NCBI GenBank assembly: GCA_016765495.1
Contig: JAESPV010000001.1
Coordinates: forward strand, 22,169 to 86,168
Source: Desulfocapsa sp.
GTDB lineage: Bacteria; Desulfobacterota; Desulfobulbia; Desulfobulbales; Desulfocapsaceae
DNA length: 64,000 nt
Direction of reading: 5' to 3'
This document shows, in pieces, positions 27,615 through 36,569 of the stretch. Position 1 is the first letter of the stretch; every line of letters starts with the position of its first letter. The notes beneath the pieces were generated by a model that was not told the DNA's origin, searched no databases, and saw only the letters and a list, made by a program, of their open reading frames with translations. The translations under genes and the position numbers were made by a program.

Positions 27615-28301
27615 TCAATGTCCTATCTTGAGACCCAACCCTTCAAAAAGGTACATGATACCATATCCGTACCAAAGGGTATAAAAAACATAGAATACAA
27701 GCGAAAAGCTTACGAGAAGCAGAGCATCCATAATTGATTGCGGCTCTATTGTGTAGTAATTGTAGGACACTTGTACCGCCCTTTTTACTACTCTGGATAC
27801 AATATCAGCCTCTACAAAGTTTTTCTGTTTGTTGAGATTTTTTTGAGTGAGTTTTAATATGTTATACCAGTTATAGAGAACTTGCCGTTCGTTATATCCA
27901 TATTTTTCAACGATTTTTGTACCATCGTTGGCATACATCAGGTCCGAATCAGCCAGAGCGTTCTGTAGAATAGCTCCGAGATCTCCCGTTACCTTCATGG
28001 TGCTACCGGTAACAACGACGGTCGCCCCCCCTTTTTCAAGCAGCTTGGCACTCTGTTGTGCCTGCTGCTCATCCTTCATAAGCAATTCCAAGTCAACCGC
28101 TGTACCGTTATGCTGTTTGGCCTTTTCCGTGACTGCAGGGATAAAGTACGCTGATTGTTTGGAGATAGAGTTGTAGAGATTGTCCATAAAGTCCAGGCCA
28201 TTAACGCCGTTGAAAATTGGCATAAAAATAACACCAAGGACGACAAAGAATGCCGCCAGCATCATTATACCACGTTTTTTTAGTTTCTTTTCCATGCTCA
28301 T
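27615..28301 (-). CDS. two-helix membrane protein with periplasmic domain
   Basis: The 228-residue protein has a basic start (MSMEKKLKKRG), one helix at about 12-32, a periplasmic region of about 155 residues and a second helix at about 192-215. The middle has a strand-rich part (ATVVVTGSTMKVTGDLGAIL) and a helical part. No family name can be given. It overlaps the TauE/SafE gene by four bases (ATGA), so it is probably a dedicated partner of that permease. Confidence 0.65.
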   Translation of the reverse strand: MSMEKKLKKRGIMMLAAFFVVLGVIFMPIFNGVNGLDFMDNLYNSISKQSAYFIPAVTEKAKQHNGTAVDLELLMKDEQQAQQSAKLLEKGGATVVVTGSTMKVTGDLGAILQNALADSDLMYANDGTKIVEKYGYNERQVLYNWYNILKLTQKNLNKQKNFVEADIVSRVVKRAVQVSYNYYTIEPQSIMDALLLVSFSLVFYVFYTLWYGYGIMYLFEGLGLKIGH

Positions 28302-29587
28302 GATGCAGGTACCTCCCCTTTAAGTACACTGATATTTGTGAAAAATGCTTTAAAAACCCAGAAACAGAATATACCGATAACTATGAAAAAAGCATAGATA
28401 CCGATCTGCTCAAGGACATAGGTTGTCGTTGGGCTCCAGTTGATCATCTCCATACTGCGCAACTTCTCAGGCAGGGCAAAGGCACGGTTTACAAAACCGG
28501 AGAGTACCGCCATTGCATAAAACCCCCTGATAGTGATACCCGGCACAACCTTAGTTACAAGAGAGCCTATCTGGATACCGAACAGAGAACCAAGAAGCAT
28601 CCCCATGGCCAGAGTGTAAAATATAAAACCGTAGATGGCATACTGGGTCAGTGATGCATAACCGGCGGTAAAGATAATCTGAAAAATATCGGTACCAACT
28701 GTGGTCATGGAGGAGACACCAAGTCCGTAAACAAAAATAGGGAAGGTGAGAAAACCACCACCCACACCCATGACACCAGCTGCCATGCCAACAAGAGCAC
28801 CACTGAGTACGAGAAAAACCCATGAGACCTTACGGCCGCCAGGAGTAATACCTTCGTCAAATTTGACCATTGGAGGGATGTTAATGGCCTGTATTTTTTT
28901 GCCCATGGGAGGAATAGCTTCCCCTTCAACCTCTACCGGACCCTGGGTTTCCTGGCTGTCCAGACCTCTTTTTGTTTTGATGTAATCAGCAAGGGCATAA
29001 AAACCAAGGAAACCTAACATGAAAACATAGATGGTGGTAATGAAGGCATCACTGAGTACAGGATTAAGCTCATAAAGATAGCGGTTTAAAAGACCACCGG
29101 CCGTTGCTCCGCCAATGGCGCCGATCAAAAATGTTATTGCCAGCGGCACACAGATATTGCCCAGCTTTTTGTGAAGTATGCTGCCCATGATAGCTTTGGC
29201 AAAGATGTGAAAAAGATCAGTTCCTACGGCCAGGATACCTTTCACTCCGACACTCATAAGAGCCGGTGCAATAATAAAGCCACCACCTGCCCCGATACAG
29301 CCGGTGATCAGGCCGGCAGCAATGCCGACCAGGATTGAAACTATAAAAATTGCAGGTGTGTAAAAAGCAGGACTGTACGCCTTTTTTCCGCCGAGAACAT
29401 CTGGAAGGGATCCGGCGGGGTCTCCAGCAATTGCAATACCGCCAAGGATAATCGGTATCAGCAACAGACAGAGTATAATCTTTCTGGGGCGGCTTCTGAG
29501 AATGTTGTTTGACATCTGCAGTTCCCACTTGGCATGGGCCCTCGCCCCTAACATCATGAAATGATTCAAATCGCTAAAAAACCTCAT
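28298..29587 (-). CDS. TauE/SafE-family permease
   Basis: The 429-residue protein has eight or nine hydrophobic helices and two copies of the family motif: GLITGCIGAGGGFIIAPAL (about 100) and GMAAGVMGVGGGFLTFPIF (about 270). The family exports or imports sulfite, sulfonates, sulfoacetate or similar organic anions. Substrate here is unknown. Compared with typical members of about 260 residues it has an N-terminal extension and a long central loop. The start at 29587 has AGGAG eight bases upstream, and an in-frame upstream start is less likely. It follows a response regulator and is coupled to the two-helix protein. Confidence 0.87.
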   Translation of the reverse strand: MRFFSDLNHFMMLGARAHAKWELQMSNNILRSRPRKIILCLLLIPIILGGIAIAGDPAGSLPDVLGGKKAYSPAFYTPAIFIVSILVGIAAGLITGCIGAGGGFIIAPALMSVGVKGILAVGTDLFHIFAKAIMGSILHKKLGNICVPLAITFLIGAIGGATAGGLLNRYLYELNPVLSDAFITTIYVFMLGFLGFYALADYIKTKRGLDSQETQGPVEVEGEAIPPMGKKIQAINIPPMVKFDEGITPGGRKVSWVFLVLSGALVGMAAGVMGVGGGFLTFPIFVYGLGVSSMTTVGTDIFQIIFTAGYASLTQYAIYGFIFYTLAMGMLLGSLFGIQIGSLVTKVVPGITIRGFYAMAVLSGFVNRAFALPEKLRSMEMINWSPTTTYVLEQIGIYAFFIVIGIFCFWVFKAFFTNISVLKGEVPAS

Positions 29588-29649
29588 TACTACAGCTCCT
29601 TTTTCTATTGATAATAAAATGTAGCCTCTCAACTACTGATCTGACAACA

Positions 29650-30078
29650 CTAACTCGGTATGCACATATTTTTTTTGAATTGAGCCCTCTCAATTTTATC
29701 TTGCTGAATACGCCTCTTTTCATAGGCATCTTTGAGTTTTTCCAGCAAAGGTTCAAGCTCCATGGGTTTCATCAGGTAATCAAATGCACCGAGTTTCATA
29801 CCATCAATACCTGATTCGACTGAAGCATGTCCGGTGAGCATCACCACTTCTATCAATGGTCTTATCCGCTTGATTTCCCGCAAGGTCTCAACGCCATCCA
29901 TACCAGGCATTTTTACGTCAAGGAGTATCACATCAAAATCCCCTTTTTTGATACACTCCAGAGCCTGCTCGCCATTTTCTGCCCCCTCACATTGAAGGTT
30001 TCGTCTGTTTAAACGCTTGATTGTCATATCCCGGAACTCTTCCTCATCATCAACGATCAGAACATTAAAAAGCGCCAT
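29650..30078 (-). CDS. response regulator heading the TauE operon
   Basis: The 142-residue protein is a receiver with IVDDEEEF, acceptor Asp in VILLDVKMPGMDG, Thr in MLTGHA and Lys in LMKPME. A short basic tail (EKRRIQQDKIERAQFKK) replaces an output domain. The ATG at 30078 is preceded by GGAGG. It is the first gene after the sigma-54 promoter at 30135, and its leader is about 45 nt. Confidence 0.88.
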   Translation of the reverse strand: MALFNVLIVDDEEEFRDMTIKRLNRRNLQCEGAENGEQALECIKKGDFDVILLDVKMPGMDGVETLREIKRIRPLIEVVMLTGHASVESGIDGMKLGAFDYLMKPMELEPLLEKLKDAYEKRRIQQDKIERAQFKKNMCIPS

Positions 30079-30134
30079 TGTGCCTCCTTGGTTTAATTGT
30101 GGGTTCACCAAATTTCAAAATCTAGATTTCCTAT

Positions 30135-30152
30135 AGCAACTTTGAGGCCAAA
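30135..30152 (-). promoter_or_regulatory. sigma-54 promoter for the TauE operon
   Basis: Read on the minus strand, the sequence TTGGCCTCAAAGTTGCT contains the invariant GG and GC of the -24/-12 class separated by ten bases, with TTGG and TTGC around them. It lies 57 bp upstream of the response-regulator ATG. Three direct repeats upstream and a divergent NtrC-type activator gene make a sigma-54 reading coherent. Confidence 0.7.
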
Positions 30153-30267
30153 CGATCTTTCGCCACCAAAATATCACTTTTCACACGCAGTTACAGCCTG
30201 TTGCCAACACAAAAACACATTGTGGATAATTGTTTAAAGAGAACAGGTAAAGGAGAGGCTCTTCATT

Positions 30268-30394
30268 TGTGTAGAAAATGTGACAACAAGAATGGGTATT
30301 CCGTGACTTTCCCCTGAACAACGGGCAACCCCCTGTGTAATAAATGTGACAAGATTTAGTATTCCGGGGTATATGTGTGCAGAAAGCGTGACAA
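30268..30394. promoter_or_regulatory. three 19-bp direct repeats, candidate activator sites
   Basis: TGTGTAGAAAATGTGACAA (30268-30286), TGTGTAATAAATGTGACAA (30334-30352) and TGTGCAGAAAGCGTGACAA (30376-30394) are near-identical and spaced 66 and 42 bp start to start. The first two are followed by TATTCCG. They lie 116-258 bp upstream of the sigma-54 promoter on the other strand and about 100-230 bp before the kinase gene, suitable for enhancer binding by the NtrC-type protein. Confidence 0.65.
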
Positions 30395-30495
30395 AGTAGC
30401 TGGAAAAGGCATCTCTCAGAAGAGCCTTACCTATATGAAATTTGGAAATATCAACATGGAACGCAAGCTTGGACAGGAGGAGGAAGAAGAGGTTG

Positions 30496-31734
30496 ATGGG
30501 CCATACGCAAAGTGACAGCAGGAAAAAAAATCAGTTAATCGAGATCCTTGAAAAACAGAAACAGGATCTTGTTGTGCGTTTTCTCAAAAAACAAGTGGAA
30601 GTAGAGGCTGGGAAAGATTTTACCGACAAAATCCTTTCCAGCCTCTCCAGTCTGTTTTTCCTACTGAACGAAGAACTTATCGTCGTGCAGGCAAATCAGG
30701 AATTTTATTGCTGCCTTGAATATTCTGCCGAGGATGGCGAGCCCCTTAGCCTTAAACAGATCAGCGGACAAAAGAATTTTGAAATTGTGAAGAATGCCCT
30801 CAGCAAAGGGGAGTTCAACACCCTGGAAACCTCTCTCTGTACCCGGGCAGGCAAGGAAATTCCGGTCACTCTCAAGGGCTCGTCCTATACAACTGAATCA
30901 GGTCGTGTCCTCCATATGTTGATAGCCTCCGACAGAAGTGATTATCAAACAATGATGACCCGGATGAGTGAAGCCCAGGAACAATTAATTCATTCCGACA
31001 GACTGGCAAGCCTTGGAGAGATGGCGGCAGGTATAGGCCATGAGTTGACTCAGCCGCTGAATGCCATCCTCCTTTATTCCAGAAATTGCATTAAGGCTCT
31101 GGAAAACCCTTTGCAGAACCGCTCCATGCTTGAAGGAAATCTTAATATCATCATTGACCGGGTGAACAAGGCTACATCTATCATTCGCAGCCTGAAAAAT
31201 TTTGGCAGTAAAGCACCCGAGGAACTTACAGGGGTGAACATGAATGAGATTCTCCTGAACATTCTCGAATTTCTGGATTCCCGACTGACATTGTCTGATA
31301 TACACCTGCACCTGGAACTTGACGAGACTGTTCCTCTGGTCTTAGGCCAGGAGGTTAAGTTGGAACAGGTCTGTTTAAACCTTATTCAGAATGCTATTCA
31401 GGCCATGGGAAAGACCGAGCGGCCTGTATTGACAATTAAAACCGGGCTTCAAATGGGAATTGACCCGGAGACCCTGGAAGAAAATCAATTTGTCCTGACA
31501 GCAATCATAGATAATGGTGAAGGAATAGACAGGGCAATCCAGGAAAAAATCTTTGACCCCTTTTTCACCACCCGCGAAGTGGGTACAGGTATGGGCCTCG
31601 GACTCTCTATTGTTGATCAAATTATTCGAGAATTCTCAGGAGTTATCAAAGTGAAAAGCTCTCCCGGATCCGGCTCCTGCTTTTCTGTCCTGCTCCCACC
31701 CCACCATAAAGAAAACCAGAGGAAAGGAATATGA
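30496..31734 (+). CDS. PAS-type sensor histidine kinase (NtrB-like role)
   Basis: The 412-residue kinase has no membrane helix. It begins with a coiled coil (about 8-40) and a PAS-like domain (about 50-160). The HisKA domain follows with H-box [20 protein letters not shown] and the HATPase domain with [18 protein letters not shown] and [11 protein letters not shown]. The frame is open upstream from a TTG, but the ATG at 30496 has a purine-rich GAGG site just before it. The stop overlaps the activator start by four bases (ATGA), so this is a cytosolic kinase paired with the NtrC-type regulator. Confidence 0.9.
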   Translation: MGHTQSDSRKKNQLIEILEKQKQDLVVRFLKKQVEVEAGKDFTDKILSSLSSLFFLLNEELIVVQANQEFYCCLEYSAEDGEPLSLKQISGQKNFEIVKNALSKGEFNTLETSLCTRAGKEIPVTLKGSSYTTESGRVLHMLIASDRSDYQTMMTRMSEAQEQLIHSDRLASLGEMAAGIGHELTQPLNAILLYSRNCIKALENPLQNRSMLEGNLNIIIDRVNKATSIIRSLKNFGSKAPEELTGVNMNEILLNILEFLDSRLTLSDIHLHLELDETVPLVLGQEVKLEQVCLNLIQNAIQAMGKTERPVLTIKTGLQMGIDPETLEENQFVLTAIIDNGEGIDRAIQEKIFDPFFTTREVGTGMGLGLSIVDQIIREFSGVIKVKSSPGSGSCFSVLLPPHHKENQRKGI

Positions 31735-33134
31735 AACAGGCGGACGATGCACACCATGCAGCCCGTATTATGGTTGTTGACGATGACATTTTTCTGCTTA
31801 GAGCCATTGAACAAACCCTGGTTCTCAACAGCTATCAGGTGGATTCCTTCAGCACTGCCTCAAAAAGTCTGTCTGCCGTGAAAAAGACAGACTATGCCGC
31901 GGTAATCACAGACATTAAAATGCCTGGCATGGATGGGATTGAACTTCTTGAGCAATTGCAAATCATTGATCCGGAGCTTCCGGTTATCATGATAACCGGC
32001 CATGGAGACGTGGCCATGGCAGTGAGCGCTATTCAGAAAGGAGCCTATGATTTCCTGCAAAAACCTGTTGATGAGGGTGCGATGATAGCGTCACTCCACA
32101 GGGCCGTGGAAAAGAGGCAACTAGTGCTGGAGAATCGTAAACTGAGCAGGCGTCTACAGGAACAACGACGGCAGCGTTCACATTTCCATGGGATGGTGGG
32201 GAACCATCCCGTCATGCAACAGCTCTATGACACCCTTCTGACGGTGGCTGCAGAAAATGATCCGGTAATGCTTTGCGGTGAAACAGGAACCGGCAAGGAG
32301 TTGGCGGCTCGAGCTATTCACGAAATTGCCGATCGATCCGGAAAACCCTTTGTGGCTGTCAACATGGGAGCCATCCCTGCGGAAATGATAGAGTCAGACC
32401 TGTTTGGCCATGTTAAAGGTGCTTTCACCGGAGCTGTTCAACAAAAAAAGGGAAAGTTTTTCTATGCCGGAGATGGCACACTTTTCCTCGATGAGATTAA
32501 CAGCCTGCCCATAGAACTTCAAGGTAGGCTCTTGAGGGTGCTTGAGGAGAAAACCATTACCCCCTTAGGAAGCAATGTCCCTGTTCCCGTACATGCCAGA
32601 ATCATCTCCGCGACAAATAAGAATCTCATTGAAGAAATTGCCAAGGGACGTTTTCGTAAAGACCTTTACTTTCGCCTCAAGGTTCTGCCTGTGAACATTC
32701 CTGCTCTTGAAGAGTGGAGGGCTGATATTCCTTTACTGGTTGAACATTTTCGTCAGGAATACTGCCATGAACGGCAGCAGGATGTAGAACCTTTTGATCA
32801 CAAAACACTGCTTTCTCTTCAGAAAAAGGAATGGCCGGGAAATGTGAGGGAGTTGAAAAATTATGTGCGGAGAATGTGCATCTTTGGGTCGCAATCCGGC
32901 ATGGATGAATTTTCACAGCAATTAGACAACCTGCGTCATCAAGGGATCAAGCAGAAGGTGGCCTTAAAAGATTTTCTCGCCCAGGTAGAAAAAGAATATC
33001 TTATGGAGATATTAGAAAAAAACAAGGGACAAATAACCGAATCCTATCAGGATCTGGGGATTTCACGAAAAAGCATCTACGATAAAATAAACAAATACGA
33101 CCTGGATTTAGCTCTTTTCAGGAAGCCCCTTTGA
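31731..33134 (+). CDS. NtrC-family sigma-54 activator
   Basis: The 467-residue protein has a receiver (about 10-125; acceptor Asp in AAVITDIKMPGMDG, Lys in LQKPVD), an AAA+ domain (about 155-385; Walker A GETGTGKE, sigma-54 contact loop GAFTGA, Walker B GTLFLDEI) and a Fis-type HTH (about 430-462, ITESYQDLGISRKSIYDKI). It is therefore a phosphorylation-controlled enhancer-binding activator. Its likely target is the divergent TauE operon, whose promoter and repeat sites lie just upstream of the kinase gene. This pairing is an inference from position. Confidence 0.95.
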   Translation: MKQADDAHHAARIMVVDDDIFLLRAIEQTLVLNSYQVDSFSTASKSLSAVKKTDYAAVITDIKMPGMDGIELLEQLQIIDPELPVIMITGHGDVAMAVSAIQKGAYDFLQKPVDEGAMIASLHRAVEKRQLVLENRKLSRRLQEQRRQRSHFHGMVGNHPVMQQLYDTLLTVAAENDPVMLCGETGTGKELAARAIHEIADRSGKPFVAVNMGAIPAEMIESDLFGHVKGAFTGAVQQKKGKFFYAGDGTLFLDEINSLPIELQGRLLRVLEEKTITPLGSNVPVPVHARIISATNKNLIEEIAKGRFRKDLYFRLKVLPVNIPALEEWRADIPLLVEHFRQEYCHERQQDVEPFDHKTLLSLQKKEWPGNVRELKNYVRRMCIFGSQSGMDEFSQQLDNLRHQGIKQKVALKDFLAQVEKEYLMEILEKNKGQITESYQDLGISRKSIYDKINKYDLDLALFRKPL

Positions 33135-33297
33135 CAAGGTATTGCTGATTAACTATGCAGACCTTGCTCCAGGTGAGGGAAAAACTGTACAAAGGGGTTG
33201 CCCCTACTCGAATTTCAAAAGAGCAAGACAATTGCAATCAAGAGAACTACTGTGATACAGTGATTTTCACTTATTATCTCCCCCATTGTGCTATTCC

Positions 33298-35616
33298 ATG
33301 AAAAAGATCATCTTCTTTCTTATATTTTTCCTACTTGTTCTTGGAGGATATAGTGTGTCGCAGAACCTCAACACACTTAACAAAGCGATCACCACACGCT
33401 TTGAGGGAATGCGATGGGAATTACCTGCCAGAATCTACGGCCGCCCATTGGAACTTTACGTTGGCAGAAAACTCCAACAGAAGCACCTTCAACAAGAATT
33501 AAACCTTCTTCGATACACAAAAACAGAGCATCTTGAAAAACCCGGCGAATACCAGGTGACGGGCAAACAACTCATTATCCATAGCCGAGAAGTTGCTTTC
33601 CCTGATGGACAACAGGGTGCAGAACGTATTAAACTTAGTTTTACTAATGATCAAATTACTTCCTTAACCAGCCAGCAATCCGGGCAAGCACTCCCCCACT
33701 TTCGCTTAGAACCTTTGCACATCGCATCAATCTACCCGGGAGACAACGAAGATCGCCTGTTTGTAAAACTTAAAGAGACACCTCCCCTGCTCGTCCAGAC
33801 ATTACTCCTCACTGAAGACAAACACTTCTATAAACACATCGGCATACATCCCCCGGCCATATTTCGTGCTCTGCTGGCTAACTTAAAAGCTGGAAAAACA
33901 GTACAAGGCGGCAGCACCCTGACCCAACAGCTGGTAAAGAATTTTTTCCTTACCAGCGAGCAAAGCCTGAGCAGAAAATATAACGAAGCCCTCATGACTC
34001 TGCTGCTTGAATATCGATACGAAAAAGATGACATCCTTGAGAGCTATTTAAACGAAATATATCTGGGTCAGGACGGCAAAAGGGCCATTCATGGTTTTGC
34101 CATGGCAAGTAAGTTTTATTTTCAACGTAACATTGCTGAACTCTCTCCCGACCAAATGGCACTGCTGATTGGTATGGCCAAAGGAGCATCGTACTACAAC
34201 CCGAGGAAACACCCTAAAAGAGCAAAGGCACGACGTGATCTGATCCTAAGGAATATGGGGCAAGCTGAATTAATAAGCGTACAATCATCTACACAATTGC
34301 AAAATCGTCACCTTGGAGTCACAAAACGCGTCCCTTCCGGCATAACCCCCTATCCTGCTTTTGTGCAGCTTGTCCGTCGCCAGCTCAAACAAGATTATCG
34401 AGATGAAGATCTACAAAGCGAAGGGCTCTCTATTTTTACAACCTTTGATCCCATCATTCAGCAGCAAGCCGAAGAAAGCGTGCAACAAGTATTAACAGCT
34501 ATAGAAAAACAACGAAAAATGGACAAAGAGAGCCTGCAAGGCGCTCTGGTACTCAGCTCTGTTGACCAGGGGGAAGTACTGGCAGTTGTCGGTGATCGCT
34601 TCCCCCGCCAGGATGGGTTCAATCGTGCACTCGATATGAATCGTCCGGTGGGGTCGGTTATAAAGCCGGCAGTTTATCTAAGTGCACTTAGCCAGCCTGA
34701 CAGATATAACCTCCTGAGCATTCTCAATGATACCCCGCTGACTGTCCCTCTTTCCGGGAAAGACTGGCGTCCACAGAACTATGATAAAAAGTATCGCGGT
34801 TCCGTGACCCTGCGACACGCCCTGATACATTCTCTAAATATTCCCACCATCAATCTGGGTTTGGATATTGGGCTTGATGAAGTAATTAAAAGTATTCACA
34901 AGCTTGGGGGACCAAAAGAGATACAAGCCTTTCCATCGCTGTTGCTCGGTGCGGTTGAGCTTCCGCCAATTACTGTCCTGCAAATGTATCAGACCATTGC
35001 CGCAGGTGGTTATAAAACTCCTCTACGAACAATCCTGGCAGTCACAGACCATCAACAAAAAGTATTGCAACGTTATCCGTTAACTGTGGAACAGGCAGCA
35101 GACCCTGCTGCTGTATTCTGCCTCAGTACAACCATGCAGGAAACATGTAACACAGGCACAGGGAAAAGACTGCGCAACCTCCTTCCTGACACATTAACGG
35201 TGGCAGGAAAAACCGGAACCACTGACCAGCTCAAAGATTCATGGTTTGCGGGATTTAGCGGTTCTCATGTCGCGGTTGCCTGGGTAGGCCATGACGATAA
35301 CAGCCCAACGGGTCTCACTGGAGCCACAGGTGCATTACAGGTATGGGCTGAGACTATGAAAAACATCACAACCACGCCCCTGGATCTATCTCCCCCACCA
35401 AACATTGATTTTTATTATTCAGAGATTCAATCAGGAAGGTTATTCAGTGATCAGTGCAATAAAGGAGAATTGATCCCCTTTATCCGCGACGGTCTTCTCC
35501 CACCAGTCATCAGTTGTCAGGCAGATAACCCCGGCCATCAACTCAACCGGGACTTAAAAAAAATTGAAAAAGCTCTGCATGATGGCGTACAGCAAATAAT
35601 AAGGATTTTTCAATGA
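33298..35616 (+). CDS. mrcB: bifunctional penicillin-binding protein 1b-like
   Basis: This is a class A PBP that polymerises glycan strands and cross-links peptides at the inner membrane. The 772 residues comprise one N-terminal anchor helix, a UB2H-like region (about 55-115), a GT51 glycosyltransferase (catalytic Glu in LLTEDKHFYKH, then QGGSTLTQQLVKN) and a transpeptidase with S-V-I-K, S-L-N and K-T-G-T motifs. The UB2H region supports the PBP1b rather than PBP1a type. The ATG at 33298 is chosen because it begins the basic-hydrophobic anchor. It overlaps the next lipoprotein gene by four bases, which may be an LpoB-like partner by position only. Confidence 0.9.
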   Translation: MKKIIFFLIFFLLVLGGYSVSQNLNTLNKAITTRFEGMRWELPARIYGRPLELYVGRKLQQKHLQQELNLLRYTKTEHLEKPGEYQVTGKQLIIHSREVAFPDGQQGAERIKLSFTNDQITSLTSQQSGQALPHFRLEPLHIASIYPGDNEDRLFVKLKETPPLLVQTLLLTEDKHFYKHIGIHPPAIFRALLANLKAGKTVQGGSTLTQQLVKNFFLTSEQSLSRKYNEALMTLLLEYRYEKDDILESYLNEIYLGQDGKRAIHGFAMASKFYFQRNIAELSPDQMALLIGMAKGASYYNPRKHPKRAKARRDLILRNMGQAELISVQSSTQLQNRHLGVTKRVPSGITPYPAFVQLVRRQLKQDYRDEDLQSEGLSIFTTFDPIIQQQAEESVQQVLTAIEKQRKMDKESLQGALVLSSVDQGEVLAVVGDRFPRQDGFNRALDMNRPVGSVIKPAVYLSALSQPDRYNLLSILNDTPLTVPLSGKDWRPQNYDKKYRGSVTLRHALIHSLNIPTINLGLDIGLDEVIKSIHKLGGPKEIQAFPSLLLGAVELPPITVLQMYQTIAAGGYKTPLRTILAVTDHQQKVLQRYPLTVEQAADPAAVFCLSTTMQETCNTGTGKRLRNLLPDTLTVAGKTGTTDQLKDSWFAGFSGSHVAVAWVGHDDNSPTGLTGATGALQVWAETMKNITTTPLDLSPPPNIDFYYSEIQSGRLFSDQCNKGELIPFIRDGLLPPVISCQADNPGHQLNRDLKKIEKALHDGVQQIIRIFQ

Positions 35617-36044
35617 TACGATACATCCGTCCCCTTTCATATCTACTGCCACTCCTTATCATACAGGCGTGTGCCACTCAACCCCAAAGAGCAAAGCCCT
35701 ATCACCCCCCGTCCACAACGCAGCAATCCGAGACACGAAAAACAACTATCCCACCAGTTTCTCCCACCAGCACCCCAACCGTACAAAATATCCAGGCACA
35801 GGCAACCCAACTGAGCAACAGGGGACTATTTGCAGCTGCAGCCCAGACTCTGGAACGAGGCCTGCGCATAGCACCAAAAAATGCCTCTCTCTGGTCACAA
35901 CTTGCTGCTGTTCGCCTGCAACAGCAGCAATATGGCCAGGCACAATCAATGGCACAAAAATCCAACACTCTAGCAGGAGCAAATGCACCCCTGATTCAGA
36001 AAAATAACAGCATCATTATAGAAGCACAAAAACAACAAAGATAA
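35613..36044 (+). CDS. TPR lipoprotein coupled to the PBP gene
   Basis: The 143-residue protein has a lipoprotein signal ending IIQAC (Cys 20), a Pro/Thr/Ser-rich linker (about 22-60) and a short TPR-like helical region (about 62-130, RGLFAAAAQTLERGLRIAP). The ATGA overlap with the PBP gene suggests a functional link. Lipoprotein activators of class A PBPs in gammaproteobacteria (LpoA has TPRs, LpoB does not) make an activator role possible. It is much shorter than LpoA. Confidence 0.75.
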   Translation: MIRYIRPLSYLLPLLIIQACATQPQRAKPYHPPSTTQQSETRKTTIPPVSPTSTPTVQNIQAQATQLSNRGLFAAAAQTLERGLRIAPKNASLWSQLAAVRLQQQQYGQAQSMAQKSNTLAGANAPLIQKNNSIIIEAQKQQR

Positions 36045-36088
36045 AACACCATTCACGCTATTGGCTCTGCTACAGTAAACTGAAGTCT

Positions 36089-36129
36089 GCCCTAACATTC
36101 TGGAAATATAGGCGATAAGAATGTAGGGC
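36089..36129 (+). terminator. hairpin after the PBP-lipoprotein operon
   Basis: GCCCTAACATTC (36089-36100) pairs with GAATGTAGGGC (36119-36129) with one bulge and an 18-nt loop. There is no T-run. It marks the end of the last clear host operon. Confidence 0.4.
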
Positions 36130-36569
36130 TATGTGATGTATGAACCCCTATATATAAAGAGGGTCTGAGTTAAATAATTTAAGAATAAGTAAAAAAGCTT
36201 ATGAAATAGTTACGAAAATTGAAAGTATTTTTAATACTTCTTTAAAAGAAACAAGTTTGAACCCGAAATTTAAATTTTGAGCTATTTTTGAAAAAGTTAC
36301 GCAAGGTTTGGTACTGAATCCCTCCTGTGTCTCCTCCCTCCTCTATTTCCTCTATTTATTATAGGTATTAAGTTTTAGCGATTTTTGTCTGTGATATTAT
36401 CTCACCAGGTGTGGTTTATTTCGGAATCGCTATTTGGTTAAAGGTGTGCACGATGGTGTGCGTCTTTTTTTTGTGCACATCATCTGGCTTAATTGTGTGA
36501 TATTAAAGTTTAATTATGCAGGTTTTGGTCGTAATTGACGAATTGAAATGGTGTGCATGAAAAATAGGG
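36130..36569. other. AT-rich gap holding the probable prophage left end
   Basis: No gene was recognised in these 440 bp. The DNA is visibly more AT-rich than the host operons. Its right part has several copies of a GGTGTGC motif (GGTGTGCACG near 36442, ATGGTGTGCGTC near 36453, ATGGTGTGCATG near 36548) and an opposite copy (GTGCACATCATC near 36473). Mu-like transposases bind repeated sites of about 20 bp near each end, so these are candidate end sites. The exact terminus cannot be fixed without the right end. Confidence 0.4.
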
